DNA of 47,222 nucleotides from Heyndrickxia shackletonii (GTDB taxonomy: Bacteria > Bacillota > Bacilli > Bacillales > Bacillaceae_C), in NCBI RefSeq assembly GCF_001420715.1, contig NZ_LJJC01000004.1:205029-252250 (forward strand). The letters are read 5' to 3'. This document shows, piece by piece, positions 31,429 to 39,762 of the stretch. Below the pieces are notes generated by a model. The model was given only the letters and a program-made list of their open reading frames with translations, made no database searches and was not told the DNA's origin. Position numbers and translations under genes: made by a program. The stretch's first letter is position 1; each line of letters starts with the position of its first letter.

Positions 31429-31716
31429 TTACTTTCCAAAATTAATAATCCAAAAGTTCAGCAATGCTAAGGGTAAAAAGAGAAATATGCAGATACCGTT
31501 TAAAATTATAGCAATAGCCCTCCTTTTTGCTTTTCCTCCATCTCCAAGACAAGCTAAAATAAACCCGATAAGAGGGAAGATCATAACGATGATCAGTGTA
31601 AGGTTTAAATAATGATAATAAAAATAATGTGAGGATGAAAAAAGAGATTCTACCATTTTAGCCATAACAGAAATAGAAAAAAATAAGTAAGATAATGCAA
31701 TAAGCCTTTTTCTCAT
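31429..31716 (-). CDS. Small integral membrane protein
   Basis: A 95-residue protein with three predicted membrane segments (ALSYLFFSISVMAKMV, LTLIIVMIFPLIGFILACLG, AIAIILNGICIFLFLPLALLNFWII). A short basic loop GDGGKAKRR separates the second and third. The ATG follows CAGGAGG. It is the last gene of the XRE operon (32472 to 31429). Not recognised. Confidence 0.75.
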   Translation of the reverse strand: MRKRLIALSYLFFSISVMAKMVESLFSSSHYFYYHYLNLTLIIVMIFPLIGFILACLGDGGKAKRRAIAIILNGICIFLFLPLALLNFWIINFGK

Positions 31717-31769
31717 ACAACAACCTCCTGTATTTTATTACGCCTATTTATTATAAAAATCACGATACT

Positions 31770-32000
31770 TTAAGGAATCAAATATAAAACAAGATGTTTA
31801 ATCCTTATAACTAGGAATACTAAAAAAATTAATGCCAGTATGGATGAGACATAGGACATTATTGCACCAACGTTATACCAGACCATTGTATCCTTTCCCC
31901 AATACGCCATGTCTTGGAAAAGCATGCTGAAGATAAAACCTATTGTGGAAAAAATGAAGGTTAAAGCGGTACTATATGGAGATATAATGAAATTTTTCAT
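31770..32000 (-). CDS. Small integral membrane protein
   Basis: A 76-residue protein with two membrane helices (TALTFIFSTIGFIFSMLF and VGAIMSYVSSILALIFLVFLVI) joined by a short polar loop FQDMAYWGKDTMVWYN. GGAGGGG precedes the ATG. It lies 16 nt after the XRE gene stop and is therefore probably co-transcribed with it. Not recognised. Confidence 0.72.
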   Translation of the reverse strand: MKNFIISPYSTALTFIFSTIGFIFSMLFQDMAYWGKDTMVWYNVGAIMSYVSSILALIFLVFLVIRIKHLVLYLIP

Positions 32001-32016
32001 AAGTAGCCCCTCCGAA

Positions 32017-32472
32017 TTATCCTTGATTATCTAATTCGTTTAAACGTCTTAAAGTTTCTTCTTTATCAAATGAGCTAAACCAACGATAATGTTTGTCATC
32101 TAAAATACGATAATGCTGACTGATTAAATTTTGCTGCAAACGGAACCTTCCTTTAGTAACTATTTCCTTCCACCAAACTTTTCCGCCCAATGATTTTTCC
32201 TTAGGACGGTTAATTCCGTTATGTGCAATGGTTTCCATCACCTCTAACGGTTCATTTCCCAAAATAGATTGCAACACTTCGCTGTCTTGGAACAGTGCAC
32301 ATATTGCCACTGCATTTGTCCATCCCGATAAAGTTCTGCCTTTTTCAATTTGCACCAGAGTTTTTTTGGAAATGCCGATTACTTCCGCCATTTTTTCCTG
32401 TGAATACCCCTTTTCCAAACGAATTAGCCTAAATTTGTTAGAAATAAGTTCAATGACTTGATCTCGATTCAT
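32017..32472 (-). CDS. XRE-family regulator with conserved C-terminal extension
   Basis: A 151-residue regulator with the HTH at about 9-65 (NKFRLIRLEKGYSQEKMAEVIGISKKTLVQIEKGRTLSGW). A C-terminal domain follows (KVWWKEIVTKGRFRLQQNLISQHYRILDDKHYRWFSSFDKEE) of unknown role. AAAGGAT lies upstream of the ATG. It heads a three-gene operon with two small membrane proteins and is divergent from the ArsR-like gene. Palindromes in the shared promoter fit autoregulation. Confidence 0.87.
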   Translation of the reverse strand: MNRDQVIELISNKFRLIRLEKGYSQEKMAEVIGISKKTLVQIEKGRTLSGWTNAVAICALFQDSEVLQSILGNEPLEVMETIAHNGINRPKEKSLGGKVWWKEIVTKGRFRLQQNLISQHYRILDDKHYRWFSSFDKEETLRRLNELDNQG

Positions 32473-32500
32473 ACAATCATATCCTTTTTAGTTACATTTT

Positions 32501-32620
32501 GTGGTAATTGGTGTAATTTTACACTATTCGTTGCTGTGGTGCAAGGAAATTTTACCTTAATTACCACTAATGAAATTTTGTATTCTAAAAATATTGAATA
32601 TTTCGTTCTATAAATATAGA
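32501..32620. promoter_or_regulatory. Divergent promoter region with several palindromes
   Basis: Seen: GTGTAATTTTACAC (32511-32524), GTGGTAATT (32501-32509) with its complement AATTACCAC (32559-32567), AAATATTGAATATTT (32589-32603), and TATTCTA (32581) with TAGAATA further right. The first two sets probably serve the XRE operon, the last two the ArsR-like gene. Confidence 0.55.
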
Positions 32621-32656
32621 ATAAAATTAATGAAAAATTTCGAATGAGGTGCAAAA

Positions 32657-33700
32657 ATGGATGTCCTAAATCTGACAAGCCGAAAAAGAAAGACATATAA
32701 GATTCAATTAAAATACTCCATTTTCTGGGAATGTGCACTGGGGATTGCGGCTATTACCAATGCTCGTTTACTGCATACCTTGGACAAGCCGGCCAGTGTT
32801 TGGGAGGAGATTCGTAGTGGGTTATCACAAGAAATGCGACAACAACTAGATTTTGTAGAAGAACATAATACATGGAAAGCATTGCTTCAATTACTGCATC
32901 AACAAGACTTCTCAGAATTACCTTCCTTTATTTCTTACATAAAAGAACTTTCCAATTTAGAGCTGAAATTTATTTGTCTCCCTTTTATCGGAAGTGAATT
33001 TCAGGAAATGAGACAACAGTCGGTATTAGGGGATGCTGCATCTGTGAAAGAGATGAAAAATCTAACGAGTGATAATCCATTTTTTCCGGATTACATAGAA
33101 TTCATCTGTAATGCGGATGGCGACCTGTTAAAAGAACATTTGATTGCGGTGGTGAGCGGTTGGTATCAATTTGTTTTAAAAAAAGATGAGGAAAAAATCC
33201 AATCCATCTTAAAAACAGATTACGAATCGAAAAAAAGGATGGCGGATAAATTAACGCCGGAGGAACTGGTAGAATGGGCAACTGGTGGAGTAACCTATAA
33301 CCCTGAGCCTAGTGTGAATTATGTACTTTTAATCCCGCAATATACTTATCGGCCTTGGAACATTGCTGCAGATTTAGAGGATACAAAGGTGTACTATTAT
33401 CCAGTTGCAAACGAAAGCATTTATCCAAACGATCGTTACGCTCCCAATAACTTTTTAGTATTAAAACATAAAGCTCTCGGTGATGAGGCGAGGTTAAGAA
33501 TCGTTAAGTTGTTGTATGAAGGAGATCGGACTCTACAGGAAATCACCGAACATTTAGATGTAGGAAAATCTACTATTCATCATCACTTAAAAATATTGAG
33601 GTCTGCAAAATTAGTAGAAATCATTGATTCGAAGTATTCATTAAAGAGAAAGTCACTTGATATGCTAGCGAAGGAATTGGAGTATTTTTTGAAAGGGTAG
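32657..33700 (+). CDS. ArsR-like regulator with large N-terminal domain (DUF5937-type)
   Basis: A 347-residue regulator. The first 260 residues form a helical ligand-type domain (YSIFWECALGIAAITNARLLHTL, then VEWATGG and TYRPWNIAADL). The C terminus (about 268-340) is an ArsR winged helix: LKHKALGDEARLRIVKLLYEGDRTLQEITEHLDVGKSTIHHHLKIL. GAGGTG precedes the ATG. An MFS exporter follows after an intervening repeat; this regulator-exporter pairing is common in bacilli and suggests drug-responsive control. Confidence 0.88.
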   Translation: MDVLNLTSRKRKTYKIQLKYSIFWECALGIAAITNARLLHTLDKPASVWEEIRSGLSQEMRQQLDFVEEHNTWKALLQLLHQQDFSELPSFISYIKELSNLELKFICLPFIGSEFQEMRQQSVLGDAASVKEMKNLTSDNPFFPDYIEFICNADGDLLKEHLIAVVSGWYQFVLKKDEEKIQSILKTDYESKKRMADKLTPEELVEWATGGVTYNPEPSVNYVLLIPQYTYRPWNIAADLEDTKVYYYPVANESIYPNDRYAPNNFLVLKHKALGDEARLRIVKLLYEGDRTLQEITEHLDVGKSTIHHHLKILRSAKLVEIIDSKYSLKRKSLDMLAKELEYFLKG

Positions 33701-33751
33701 GTGGTTACCGAAAATAGGGGAGAATCTCCCAACTTATGAAGTAATAGCAAT

Positions 33752-33935
33752 AGCGGACACTGAATCCGTTATTTTAATAAATTATCAAGAATGGAATAAA
33801 TTAGCGGACACTGGTTCCGTTAATTGCATAAAAACACATGAAAATCACCGCATTTTAACCAAAAAGCGGAATCTGTGTCCGCTAACATATGAAAATAGGC
33901 AGTTTTGTCACACATAAGGGATCTGGTGTCCGCAA
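33752..33935. repeat. Four-motif dispersed repeat, copy 2
   Basis: Motif copies at 33752 (+), 33803 (+), 33864 (-) and 33916 (-), for example AGCGGACACTGAATCCGTTA and CGGAATCTGTGTCCGC. GTTTTGTCACACATAA before the fourth motif is also found, inverted, beside the first motif of copy 1. It fills the gap between the ArsR-like gene and the MFS gene. Confidence 0.9.
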
Positions 33936-34025
33936 TTGATGAAATTCAAAGTGGAGTACCGAAAAATTGGAGAATCACCGAATTGATTAAAGGGTGGCAC
34001 CTAAATAAAAAATTCTTTCAAAGGT

Positions 34026-35255
34026 GTGTTCAAATTGAATAACATTCTACTAAAAAATCGTTCATTTCTATCTGTTTGGATGGGAAATGCCGTCTCGGAA
34101 ATAGGAGGAGCATTTGGAACCTTTTGCAATTCGATTCTAATCTATCAGCTAACTGGCTCTAAAATGGCACTCAGCAGCATGTGGCTTTTATACTTCATCC
34201 CATCCCTCGTCATACAATTGATCATCGGACCGTACATTGACAGGTGGAGCAGAAAGCGAATTATGATTTTCTCACAATGGACAAGGGGAATAGTTTTTCT
34301 GATTCCACTGGTTTCATTATTAAATGGCCAACTTGAATCCTGGCATATCTACACAGTCCAAATAATAGTTGGTTTAATAACTCCTATTTACACTCCGGCG
34401 AACCAGGCTATTACTCCGACTATTGTAGCGAAAGAACAAATTAGTAAGGCAAATGCCTATATTGATGGAACTGTCAGATTGATGACGTTCCTTGCACCAA
34501 TTTTAGGAGGTATTGTAGTCGAATATATAGGGGAAAAACTAACACTTTTATTTGTTAGTATCCTGCTGATTCTAAGCGGATCACTGCTCCTTTTTATAAA
34601 AGAAAAAAGAGTTCACCAAAATGTGCGGAAAACTTGGCTGGAACAATTTAAAGAAGGACTATTTTATTTCTTTACTCAACCTGTAATTGTTTGGTTAGGA
34701 ATCTTTCTTGCTTTTGTTCAATTTGGAGTAGGGGTTACGATGGTGACAAATCTCCCTTACATAACAGATGAATTATCAGGCAGCTATGCGGAGTATGGTT
34801 ATTTTATGGCCGGTTTCCCATTGGGATATGTTATTGGCTCTATGCTTGTCGGTAAAATAAGACTAAAAAGTCGAAGGGTGCTCATGTTAGGCTCGTTAGT
34901 GATTGGCGGTTTAACATATGTATCATTAGGTTTTAACTATAATATTTATTTTGCTTGTATAACGGAGGCGGTAGCAGGAATTGTCATGGCATTTTTCAGT
35001 GTATACAATATCACCATTTGCCAACAAACAGTACCTAATCATTTAATGGGAAAAGTTTTTTCCGTAAGACTATTGATTATTAGAGGTGTCATGCCAATCG
35101 GTGTGGGGTTAGGCGGTGTATTAAGTGATGCCTGGGGAATTCGGCCATTATATATATTGATAGGGTCCATTATCTCCGCAGTATCTTTACTAGGAATATT
35201 GCTGCCTTATTTTCGATTTCTTGATCAATCAGTTGAGAAAAGGGAAGCAGCATAA
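34026..35255 (+). CDS. MFS exporter
   Basis: A 409-residue major facilitator (MFS_3/macrolide-efflux-like) with about 12 helices. The loop 2-3 motif is IGPYIDRWSRKR, the middle loop is about residues 190-210, and ends VEKREAA. The start is uncertain: GTG at 34026 or TTG at 34035, the latter 8 nt after AAAGGTG. It probably exports a toxic compound under control of the upstream ArsR-like regulator. Confidence 0.9.
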   Translation: MFKLNNILLKNRSFLSVWMGNAVSEIGGAFGTFCNSILIYQLTGSKMALSSMWLLYFIPSLVIQLIIGPYIDRWSRKRIMIFSQWTRGIVFLIPLVSLLNGQLESWHIYTVQIIVGLITPIYTPANQAITPTIVAKEQISKANAYIDGTVRLMTFLAPILGGIVVEYIGEKLTLLFVSILLILSGSLLLFIKEKRVHQNVRKTWLEQFKEGLFYFFTQPVIVWLGIFLAFVQFGVGVTMVTNLPYITDELSGSYAEYGYFMAGFPLGYVIGSMLVGKIRLKSRRVLMLGSLVIGGLTYVSLGFNYNIYFACITEAVAGIVMAFFSVYNITICQQTVPNHLMGKVFSVRLLIIRGVMPIGVGLGGVLSDAWGIRPLYILIGSIISAVSLLGILLPYFRFLDQSVEKREAA

Positions 35256-35318
35256 GAAGGATATTCGTACAGAATAGTAGAATCCAATGTTATAACTAGT
35301 TTAGGTGGGTGTGAAAAA

Positions 35319-36104
35319 ATGTTTGCATCGCAGAGTATCCTTTCCACTTGGAGGAAATTTGATCAATTCCCAATGGAGACATTAACGAAAGCATGGTTTT
35401 ATCATCAGGATACGAAAAAGAAACAAAGAGACGTATCCTTGATGAAAGAGCATCGGGAACAGTATGGGATTTCCGGAAATTGCTTTGATCTTGCCATCTG
35501 GATTCTGGATGAATTTCATAAAGACGGGATAGAGGCATATCCAATTGGTCATCATTTAGGAACGAGTCATGCCCATGTTGCGATTATTGCTTTAGATGCA
35601 TATGGAAATCGGTTCTTATGTGATCTTGGGGACCAATGGCTTCAGCCCATTTTAATCGACAAACATCATGATGAGTTTACAGAGGAAAAGCTGCCCGGAT
35701 TTTTCCCTGCGGCTGACGTACAAGTGAAGCCAAGGGAAAGGGAAGTAGAGATTCTCTATCACCGTCCAAACGGAAAAATTTCAAAACAGGTTTATGACAC
35801 TGCCCCAATTGACCAAACTGAATTTTTACAGGCAGCCGAGTTCTCTCAAAATCTATTAAAGCCGCAGCCATTGCTAGAATGCAGAATCCCATATAAATCG
35901 GAAATTGCCCATTGGGAATTCTACAATTGGGAAAGCTTTTTAAGCACTACAGAAGGAATATTCCATGATTCCAAACTTACAAGAATAGAAGATTGGGCGA
36001 ATTTAATACATGGAAAAACAGGTTATGATTTTCAGTTTTTAATGAATGTATTAGAAATTTATAAAAATTGGAGAAGTAATAATCATGCAATACACAATCC
36101 GTAA
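35319..36104 (+). CDS. NAT/transglutaminase-like cysteine protein
   Basis: A 261-residue cytoplasmic protein not assigned to a named family. It has a Cys-His-Asp arrangement like arylamine N-acetyltransferases and transglutaminases: C55 in SGNCFDLAIW, H84/H86 in TSHAHVAII and D102 or D105 in FLCDLGDQW. C-terminal residues form a beta-rich segment. Its end overlaps the next GNAT gene by 20 nt, so they are co-translated, and an acyl-transfer role is plausible but inferred. Confidence 0.7.
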   Translation: MFASQSILSTWRKFDQFPMETLTKAWFYHQDTKKKQRDVSLMKEHREQYGISGNCFDLAIWILDEFHKDGIEAYPIGHHLGTSHAHVAIIALDAYGNRFLCDLGDQWLQPILIDKHHDEFTEEKLPGFFPAADVQVKPREREVEILYHRPNGKISKQVYDTAPIDQTEFLQAAEFSQNLLKPQPLLECRIPYKSEIAHWEFYNWESFLSTTEGIFHDSKLTRIEDWANLIHGKTGYDFQFLMNVLEIYKNWRSNNHAIHNP

Positions 36105-36585
36105 AATGCAATTAGAGGATATTCCTCATGTTCAAAACGTAGCAAAGGTAAGCTGGAATGCAACGTACAAAGGCATTATCCCCATACATGTTCAGGAAAA
36201 GTTTTTAAAATATGCCTACAATGATGAAATGATGCAAAGGAGATACGAGCGGTCCTTTATTTTTGTTGCAGAAGTAGAAGGGAAAGTCATTGGGTTTGCA
36301 AACTTTTCTCCTTTAAAAGAGAACGGGGAGGCGGAGCTTGGCGCAATTTACCTGTACCCGGAATATCAAGGGGAAGGAATAGGAACAGCCTTATTAAATG
36401 AGGGAATCAAATATTTGGAAGGTGTTAAAGAGATTTATATAAACGTAGAAAAGGATAATATAATCGGAAAAAATTTTTATCATGCGAAGGGATTCGAGGT
36501 AGTTTCTGAGTTTGTTGATCATTTTGAAGGGTATGACCTTAAAACAGTTAGAATGGTTTTACAGATTGAAAAAGCGGCTTCCTGA
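36085..36585 (+). CDS. GNAT N-acetyltransferase
   Basis: A 166-residue GNAT protein. Motif A is AIYLYPEYQGEGIGTALLNEG (acetyl-CoA pyrophosphate loop QGEGIG) near 92-112. Motif B is FYHAKGFEVVSEF. The N terminus IRKMQLEDIPHVQNVAKVSW is typical. GGAGAAG precedes the ATG, which lies inside the upstream gene. The substrate is unknown. A bidirectional terminator follows. Confidence 0.92.
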   Translation: MQYTIRKMQLEDIPHVQNVAKVSWNATYKGIIPIHVQEKFLKYAYNDEMMQRRYERSFIFVAEVEGKVIGFANFSPLKENGEAELGAIYLYPEYQGEGIGTALLNEGIKYLEGVKEIYINVEKDNIIGKNFYHAKGFEVVSEFVDHFEGYDLKTVRMVLQIEKAAS

Positions 36586-36615
36586 GCAAAATATTATTTG
36601 GATGAATAGTATCTA

Positions 36616-36653
36616 ATATGAAAAAGGGATGAGTGAGCATCCCTTTTTCATAT
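36616..36653. terminator. Bidirectional terminator
   Basis: A perfect 16-bp stem (ATATGAAAAAGGGATG and complement) with a 6-nt loop and A/T tracts within the arms. It lies between the convergent GNAT gene and the minus-strand small ORF. Confidence 0.88.
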
Positions 36654-36674
36654 TGTAATCTCACTAGCCTGTAC

Positions 36675-36794
36675 TCAATGATACTCCGAAACCCAATTCG
36701 GATCCTTACTAAAATCGTAGGTTTCACCTTTTCTTAGATTTATCACTTTTCCATTGATTTTTCCAATAGTTCCATCAGGGTAGTTAATCCACAT
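36675..36794 (-). CDS. Small ORF overlapping the end of the preceding gene
   Basis: 39 codons, starting ATG 36794 inside the last codons of the gene at 36784-37386 in another frame. It begins MWINYPDGTIGKINGKV and ends DPNWVSEYH. The composition is protein-like, with a regular beta-type pattern. Overlap of stop and start suggests translational coupling; alternatively it is the frameshifted C terminus of that gene. No clear separate ribosome binding site. Confidence 0.5.
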   Translation of the reverse strand: MWINYPDGTIGKINGKVINLRKGETYDFSKDPNWVSEYH

Positions 36795-37386
36795 GGATCA
36801 TAATTTCAAGGCCTGTCGGATTTTCCATAAACGGTTCGTTAAATTCTTTAAAAATAAAGTCTAGTCCGGAGATATCATCATGTAATGCTGGCGAAACTAC
36901 GAAATTACGGATATTCAACCCTGTTGAACCACTCCCGTTATTCATACGGCAATCGTATTTTTCTCCAATAGATAATTCAAAAAAGGTATGTTCACGAGTG
37001 TCTGTTGGTGAATCCATTGTGCTATCCCATTCAATGATTAATTTTACAACACTGGCATTAGTATATTGATGAATAGAAGTAACGGAATAAAATCTCCCAT
37101 CCTTTTCAACGGATTTCTGAACCGGTATGAGTTTTCGGAAACCATTTGGTTCAACCATAGGCCGATAATGCTCTTCTACTTTCAATGACCAAAATATGGA
37201 ATGTAAAAAATTCTCATAAAAGCCGTATTTCGTTGCCCAAGCAGAGATGTATTCATTAAATGGCATACCCGGGCGGTTGTTAGAGATTTCCTTTCTTTGC
37301 TTCAACAATTCACAAATTTTTTCGTCAATAGGAACAATTCGTTCGTCATAGTAATCAGATTGTGGTTGATGGTGGATTCTCTTCAT
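36784..37386 (-). CDS. Conserved hypothetical protein
   Basis: A 200-residue soluble protein with no membrane segment, not assigned to a family. The N-terminal half is helical (VPIDEKICELLKQRKEISNN, PFNEYISAWATKYGFYENFLHSIFW) and resembles the chorismate-mutase-like helical lead of some phage-type proteins. The C-terminal half is beta-rich (GRFYSVTSIHQYTNASVVKLIIEW, FFELSIGEKYDCRMNNGSGSTG). ATG 37386 is chosen because it follows TGGAGGG; a longer frame from 37449 lacks a site. Confidence 0.75.
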   Translation of the reverse strand: MKRIHHQPQSDYYDERIVPIDEKICELLKQRKEISNNRPGMPFNEYISAWATKYGFYENFLHSIFWSLKVEEHYRPMVEPNGFRKLIPVQKSVEKDGRFYSVTSIHQYTNASVVKLIIEWDSTMDSPTDTREHTFFELSIGEKYDCRMNNGSGSTGLNIRNFVVSPALHDDISGLDFIFKEFNEPFMENPTGLEIMIHVD

Positions 37387-37498
37387 TATTTCCCTCCAGA
37401 AAATTTTTCTTAAGTTTATGTTAACAAATAATGGAATAAATAGATACAAGTTAACGGTGTAATTGTTTCATTTTTCCCTATAGTTCGAAAAAATGATA

Positions 37499-37504
37499 TA
37501 TAAT
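37499..37504 (+). promoter_or_regulatory. -10 box of the GNAT gene
   Basis: TATAAT overlaps the upstream in-frame ATG at 37503. This supports initiation at 37533 instead. Confidence 0.5.
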
Positions 37505-37532
37505 GGCAATATTAACTGATAGGGGTGATTGG

Positions 37533-38099
37533 ATGGGAGCAGAAAAACTAAATGAAGATTTACCTGTTTTAGAAACGGAGCGGCTTTTGCTACGGAGGAT
37601 AACGTTAGACGACGTAGAGGATATTTTCGCATATGGTTCAATAGAAGAGGTAACAAGATATGTGACTTGGGATCCCCATCGTACTTTATCAGACACAATG
37701 GAATTTGTTCAGTTCATTCTTAATCAGTATGAATACAACAAACAAGTTGCTCCCTGGGGAATCGAATATAAAGAAAATGGAAGATTGATAGGAACCATCA
37801 ATTTTATTTCATGGCAGCCAAAACATAAAAGTGCAGAACTCGGATACGTAATTTCTCCGGATTATTGGGGGAAGGGGATTGGTACCGAAGCCACAAAGAA
37901 AGTCATTGAATATGGATTTGAAAATATGGACTTAGTTCGTATTCAAGCAAGATGCCTAGTAGGAAATATCGGTTCCAGCCGCGTAATGGAGAAGGCGGGG
38001 ATGACTTTCGAAGGGATATTAAGAAAAGTGGCCTTCATTAAAGGGGAGCATCAAGATTTAAAGGTGTATTCTATTTTGAAGGATGAGTTCTTATTGTAA
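37533..38099 (+). CDS. GNAT N-acetyltransferase (RimJ/RimL-like)
   Basis: A 188-residue GNAT protein of the RimJ/RimL type. LETERLLLRRITLDDVEDIFAY is the family's N-terminal signature, ELGYVISPDYWGKGIGTEATK is motif A, and NIGSSRVMEKAGMTFEGILRK is the end motif. Such enzymes acetylate ribosomal proteins or amino-acid derivatives. AGGGGTGA precedes ATG 37533. A small membrane protein gene follows after 22 nt and may share the transcript. Confidence 0.92.
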   Translation: MGAEKLNEDLPVLETERLLLRRITLDDVEDIFAYGSIEEVTRYVTWDPHRTLSDTMEFVQFILNQYEYNKQVAPWGIEYKENGRLIGTINFISWQPKHKSAELGYVISPDYWGKGIGTEATKKVIEYGFENMDLVRIQARCLVGNIGSSRVMEKAGMTFEGILRKVAFIKGEHQDLKVYSILKDEFLL

Positions 38100-38121
38100 A
38101 TAAAGAAGGGTTGGGGGGAAC

Positions 38122-38445
38122 ATGAAACGGATCATAAGTATTTTTGTTACATTATTAATTTTGCTGGGCATTAATTATGCTGTAGCATACTATACAAATA
38201 CCAAGTTCATAGATTATTCATTTGGTGTGGGATTAGTCTTTAGCATTATCATATGGTTTTTCACATCGAAAGGCGGTCTAACCTCTCGTATAACGGATGG
38301 AATCGTCCAAATGGAATCAACGAATTTTAAATTAAAGGCAGACACCTATAAATTTTCACCCAATGCGGCTTTTTTTACATCACTTGCTTATACTCTAGTA
38401 GCAATTATTATTACCTTTTATTATTATCGACAATATTTCTTTTAA
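38122..38445 (+). CDS. Small integral membrane protein
   Basis: A 107-residue protein with three hydrophobic helices (IISIFVTLLILLGINYAVAYY, FGVGLVFSIIIWFFTS, AAFFTSLAYTLVAIIITFYYY). A polar loop lies between the second and third. GGGGGG lies upstream of the ATG. It lies between the GNAT and VOC genes with short gaps, so the three may form an operon. No family recognised. Confidence 0.8.
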   Translation: MKRIISIFVTLLILLGINYAVAYYTNTKFIDYSFGVGLVFSIIIWFFTSKGGLTSRITDGIVQMESTNFKLKADTYKFSPNAAFFTSLAYTLVAIIITFYYYRQYFF

Positions 38446-38462
38446 TAAGGGAGCGATGAGTG

Positions 38463-38837
38463 ATGCAAAGTCCGATAGTAAATCAAATCAACACGATTTT
38501 TGTTCATGTTAGTGATTTGGGAAGATCTGTAGAATGGTATTCAAAATTACTTGATCAGGAATATAATTTAGCAGAGGTTCATCGGCCCGTTTATAACATG
38601 AAGATCAATCATCATACTGGTCTAACATTAGATGCAGGTCCGTCTGGAACAGCAAAACAAATCAATCCTTCTGGGAATCCACTATTTAATTTTCATACAA
38701 ATGATATTGATGAGGCATATGAATATATTAAACAGTTAGGATACAAAATGGAATCGGATATTGTTCGTTTTGAGGATTTTGCATTTTTTACTGTTAGTGA
38801 TCCTGATAAAAATATTGTTATGATATGTACCGGTTGA
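38463..38837 (+). CDS. VOC (glyoxalase/bleomycin-resistance fold) protein
   Basis: A 124-residue vicinal-oxygen-chelate protein: INTIFVHVSDLGRSVEWYSKLL is the first beta-alpha module, NPLFNFHTNDIDEAYEYIKQLG the second, and FAFFTVSDPDKNIVMIC the end strand. Metal ligand positions look partly kept (H at the start, none clear at the end). ATG 38463 follows AAGGGAG; a GTG one codon earlier is possible. Substrate unknown. Confidence 0.88.
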   Translation: MQSPIVNQINTIFVHVSDLGRSVEWYSKLLDQEYNLAEVHRPVYNMKINHHTGLTLDAGPSGTAKQINPSGNPLFNFHTNDIDEAYEYIKQLGYKMESDIVRFEDFAFFTVSDPDKNIVMICTG

Positions 38838-38860
38838 GGAATTTGTATTTCCAATATAAA

Positions 38861-38885
38861 AGCCTGGTGAAATCAGGCTATTTAT
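38861..38885 (+). terminator. Short terminator-like hairpin
   Basis: AGCCTG and CAGGCT flank a 7-nt loop, followed by ATTTAT, downstream of the VOC gene. Confidence 0.55.
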
Positions 38886-38973
38886 AATGCCTCTCTTAAA
38901 ACTTAATGTTGATATTGCATAATAATATAAGGTCAATTTATTGGGATTTTCCTTAAGTGTATTCTTCTATCAA

Positions 38974-39022
38974 AAAAATCACCTTACTGCTAATAAGACA
39001 ATAGGAGCAAGGTGATTTTTAA
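38974..39022. terminator. Bidirectional terminator-like hairpin
   Basis: AAAAATCACCTT pairs with AAGGTGATTTTT across an imperfect, long inner region (GC-rich CTGC/GGAGC). A and T tracts at both ends let it serve either strand. Confidence 0.7.
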
Positions 39023-39062
39023 TAATCAAGCATAAACGCAATCTCGTATGGGGGCTATACGT

Positions 39063-39272
39063 TTAGCGGGACGCTTTTGGCGGTTGGCAAACGTCACATT
39101 TACGTTGGTGATTATTTTTAAACTTCGTAAATGTTTTTTCAAAATTGTTACCGCATGCACATTTAAATAATAGCTTTTGAGAAAAGCCATGATATTCCGT
39201 CGTTAGCAACTTGCTGTCTGAATTGTTCTCAACAAATTCTTTAATTTTATCGATTGTCCATCGTTTATTCAT
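39063..39272 (-). CDS. Small zinc-ribbon-like protein
   Basis: A 69-residue protein with two CxC/CxxC pairs: FKCACGNNF and KCDVCQ, spaced by about 20 residues, a typical zinc ribbon. The first half (RWTIDKIKEFVENNSDSKLLTTEYHGFSQKLLF) matches the short repeat domain that often accompanies HNH and homing endonucleases. No endonuclease is adjacent, so this may be an isolated DNA-binding remnant. GGAGGTG precedes the ATG. Confidence 0.8.
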   Translation of the reverse strand: MNKRWTIDKIKEFVENNSDSKLLTTEYHGFSQKLLFKCACGNNFEKTFTKFKNNHQRKCDVCQPPKASR

Positions 39273-39384
39273 TCTCTACACCTCCATATTTTATCGCTAG
39301 ACGGAGCTTTTATGGCGTCCGTTCCATTATGAGCATCTTCATTATGTCCTAACCTGCGTTATTTTGAATATTTTACTATCCTTT

Positions 39385-39762
39385 TTAGTCCTGATTAAAC
39401 CACAGTGGATCTTTGTCATCAACATCGCCATTATAATTGATTAGAATCTCATCCCCTGCTTTTATATCTGTGTAAGCATAGAAGTCAAATGTGTGGTTTT
39501 TAAAATTAATCTCATAATTCGCATTAGGTTCATAAGAATGGTTAAACAACATTCCATAACCTAGAAGGATCGCAGAATGATTTATCCCATACTCAAAGGC
39601 GTAATCAGCGAGTAAGGTTTTCTCGATGTATTGATGCTGGTCGTTTGGATAAGCAATGACAGGTGCTTCATGTATAAGCTCACCTTTTTTGATATCGCAT
39701 GTAGCAAATACCCCTCTATTGAATTCTCCATCACTTAGGAGAGATGTTTTTATCTCAATCAT
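39385..39762 (-). CDS. SET-domain protein
   Basis: A 125-residue minimal SET domain: RGVFATCDIKKGELIHEAPVI at the start, GYGMLFNHSYEPNANYE as the NHSC-like core, and AGDEILINYNGD as the GEELxxxY motif. SET domains are lysine methyltransferases best known from eukaryotic chromatin, with scattered bacterial members. No partner gene is evident, and the target is unknown. A pre-SET or post-SET region is absent, so activity is uncertain. Confidence 0.87.
   Translation of the reverse strand: MIEIKTSLLSDGEFNRGVFATCDIKKGELIHEAPVIAYPNDQHQYIEKTLLADYAFEYGINHSAILLGYGMLFNHSYEPNANYEINFKNHTFDFYAYTDIKAGDEILINYNGDVDDKDPLWFNQD

Noticed and set aside
32469-32738. 89-codon minus-strand frame over the divergent promoter
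   Set aside because: It spans the XRE/ArsR-like promoter palindromes and the start of the ArsR-like gene; no family resemblance.
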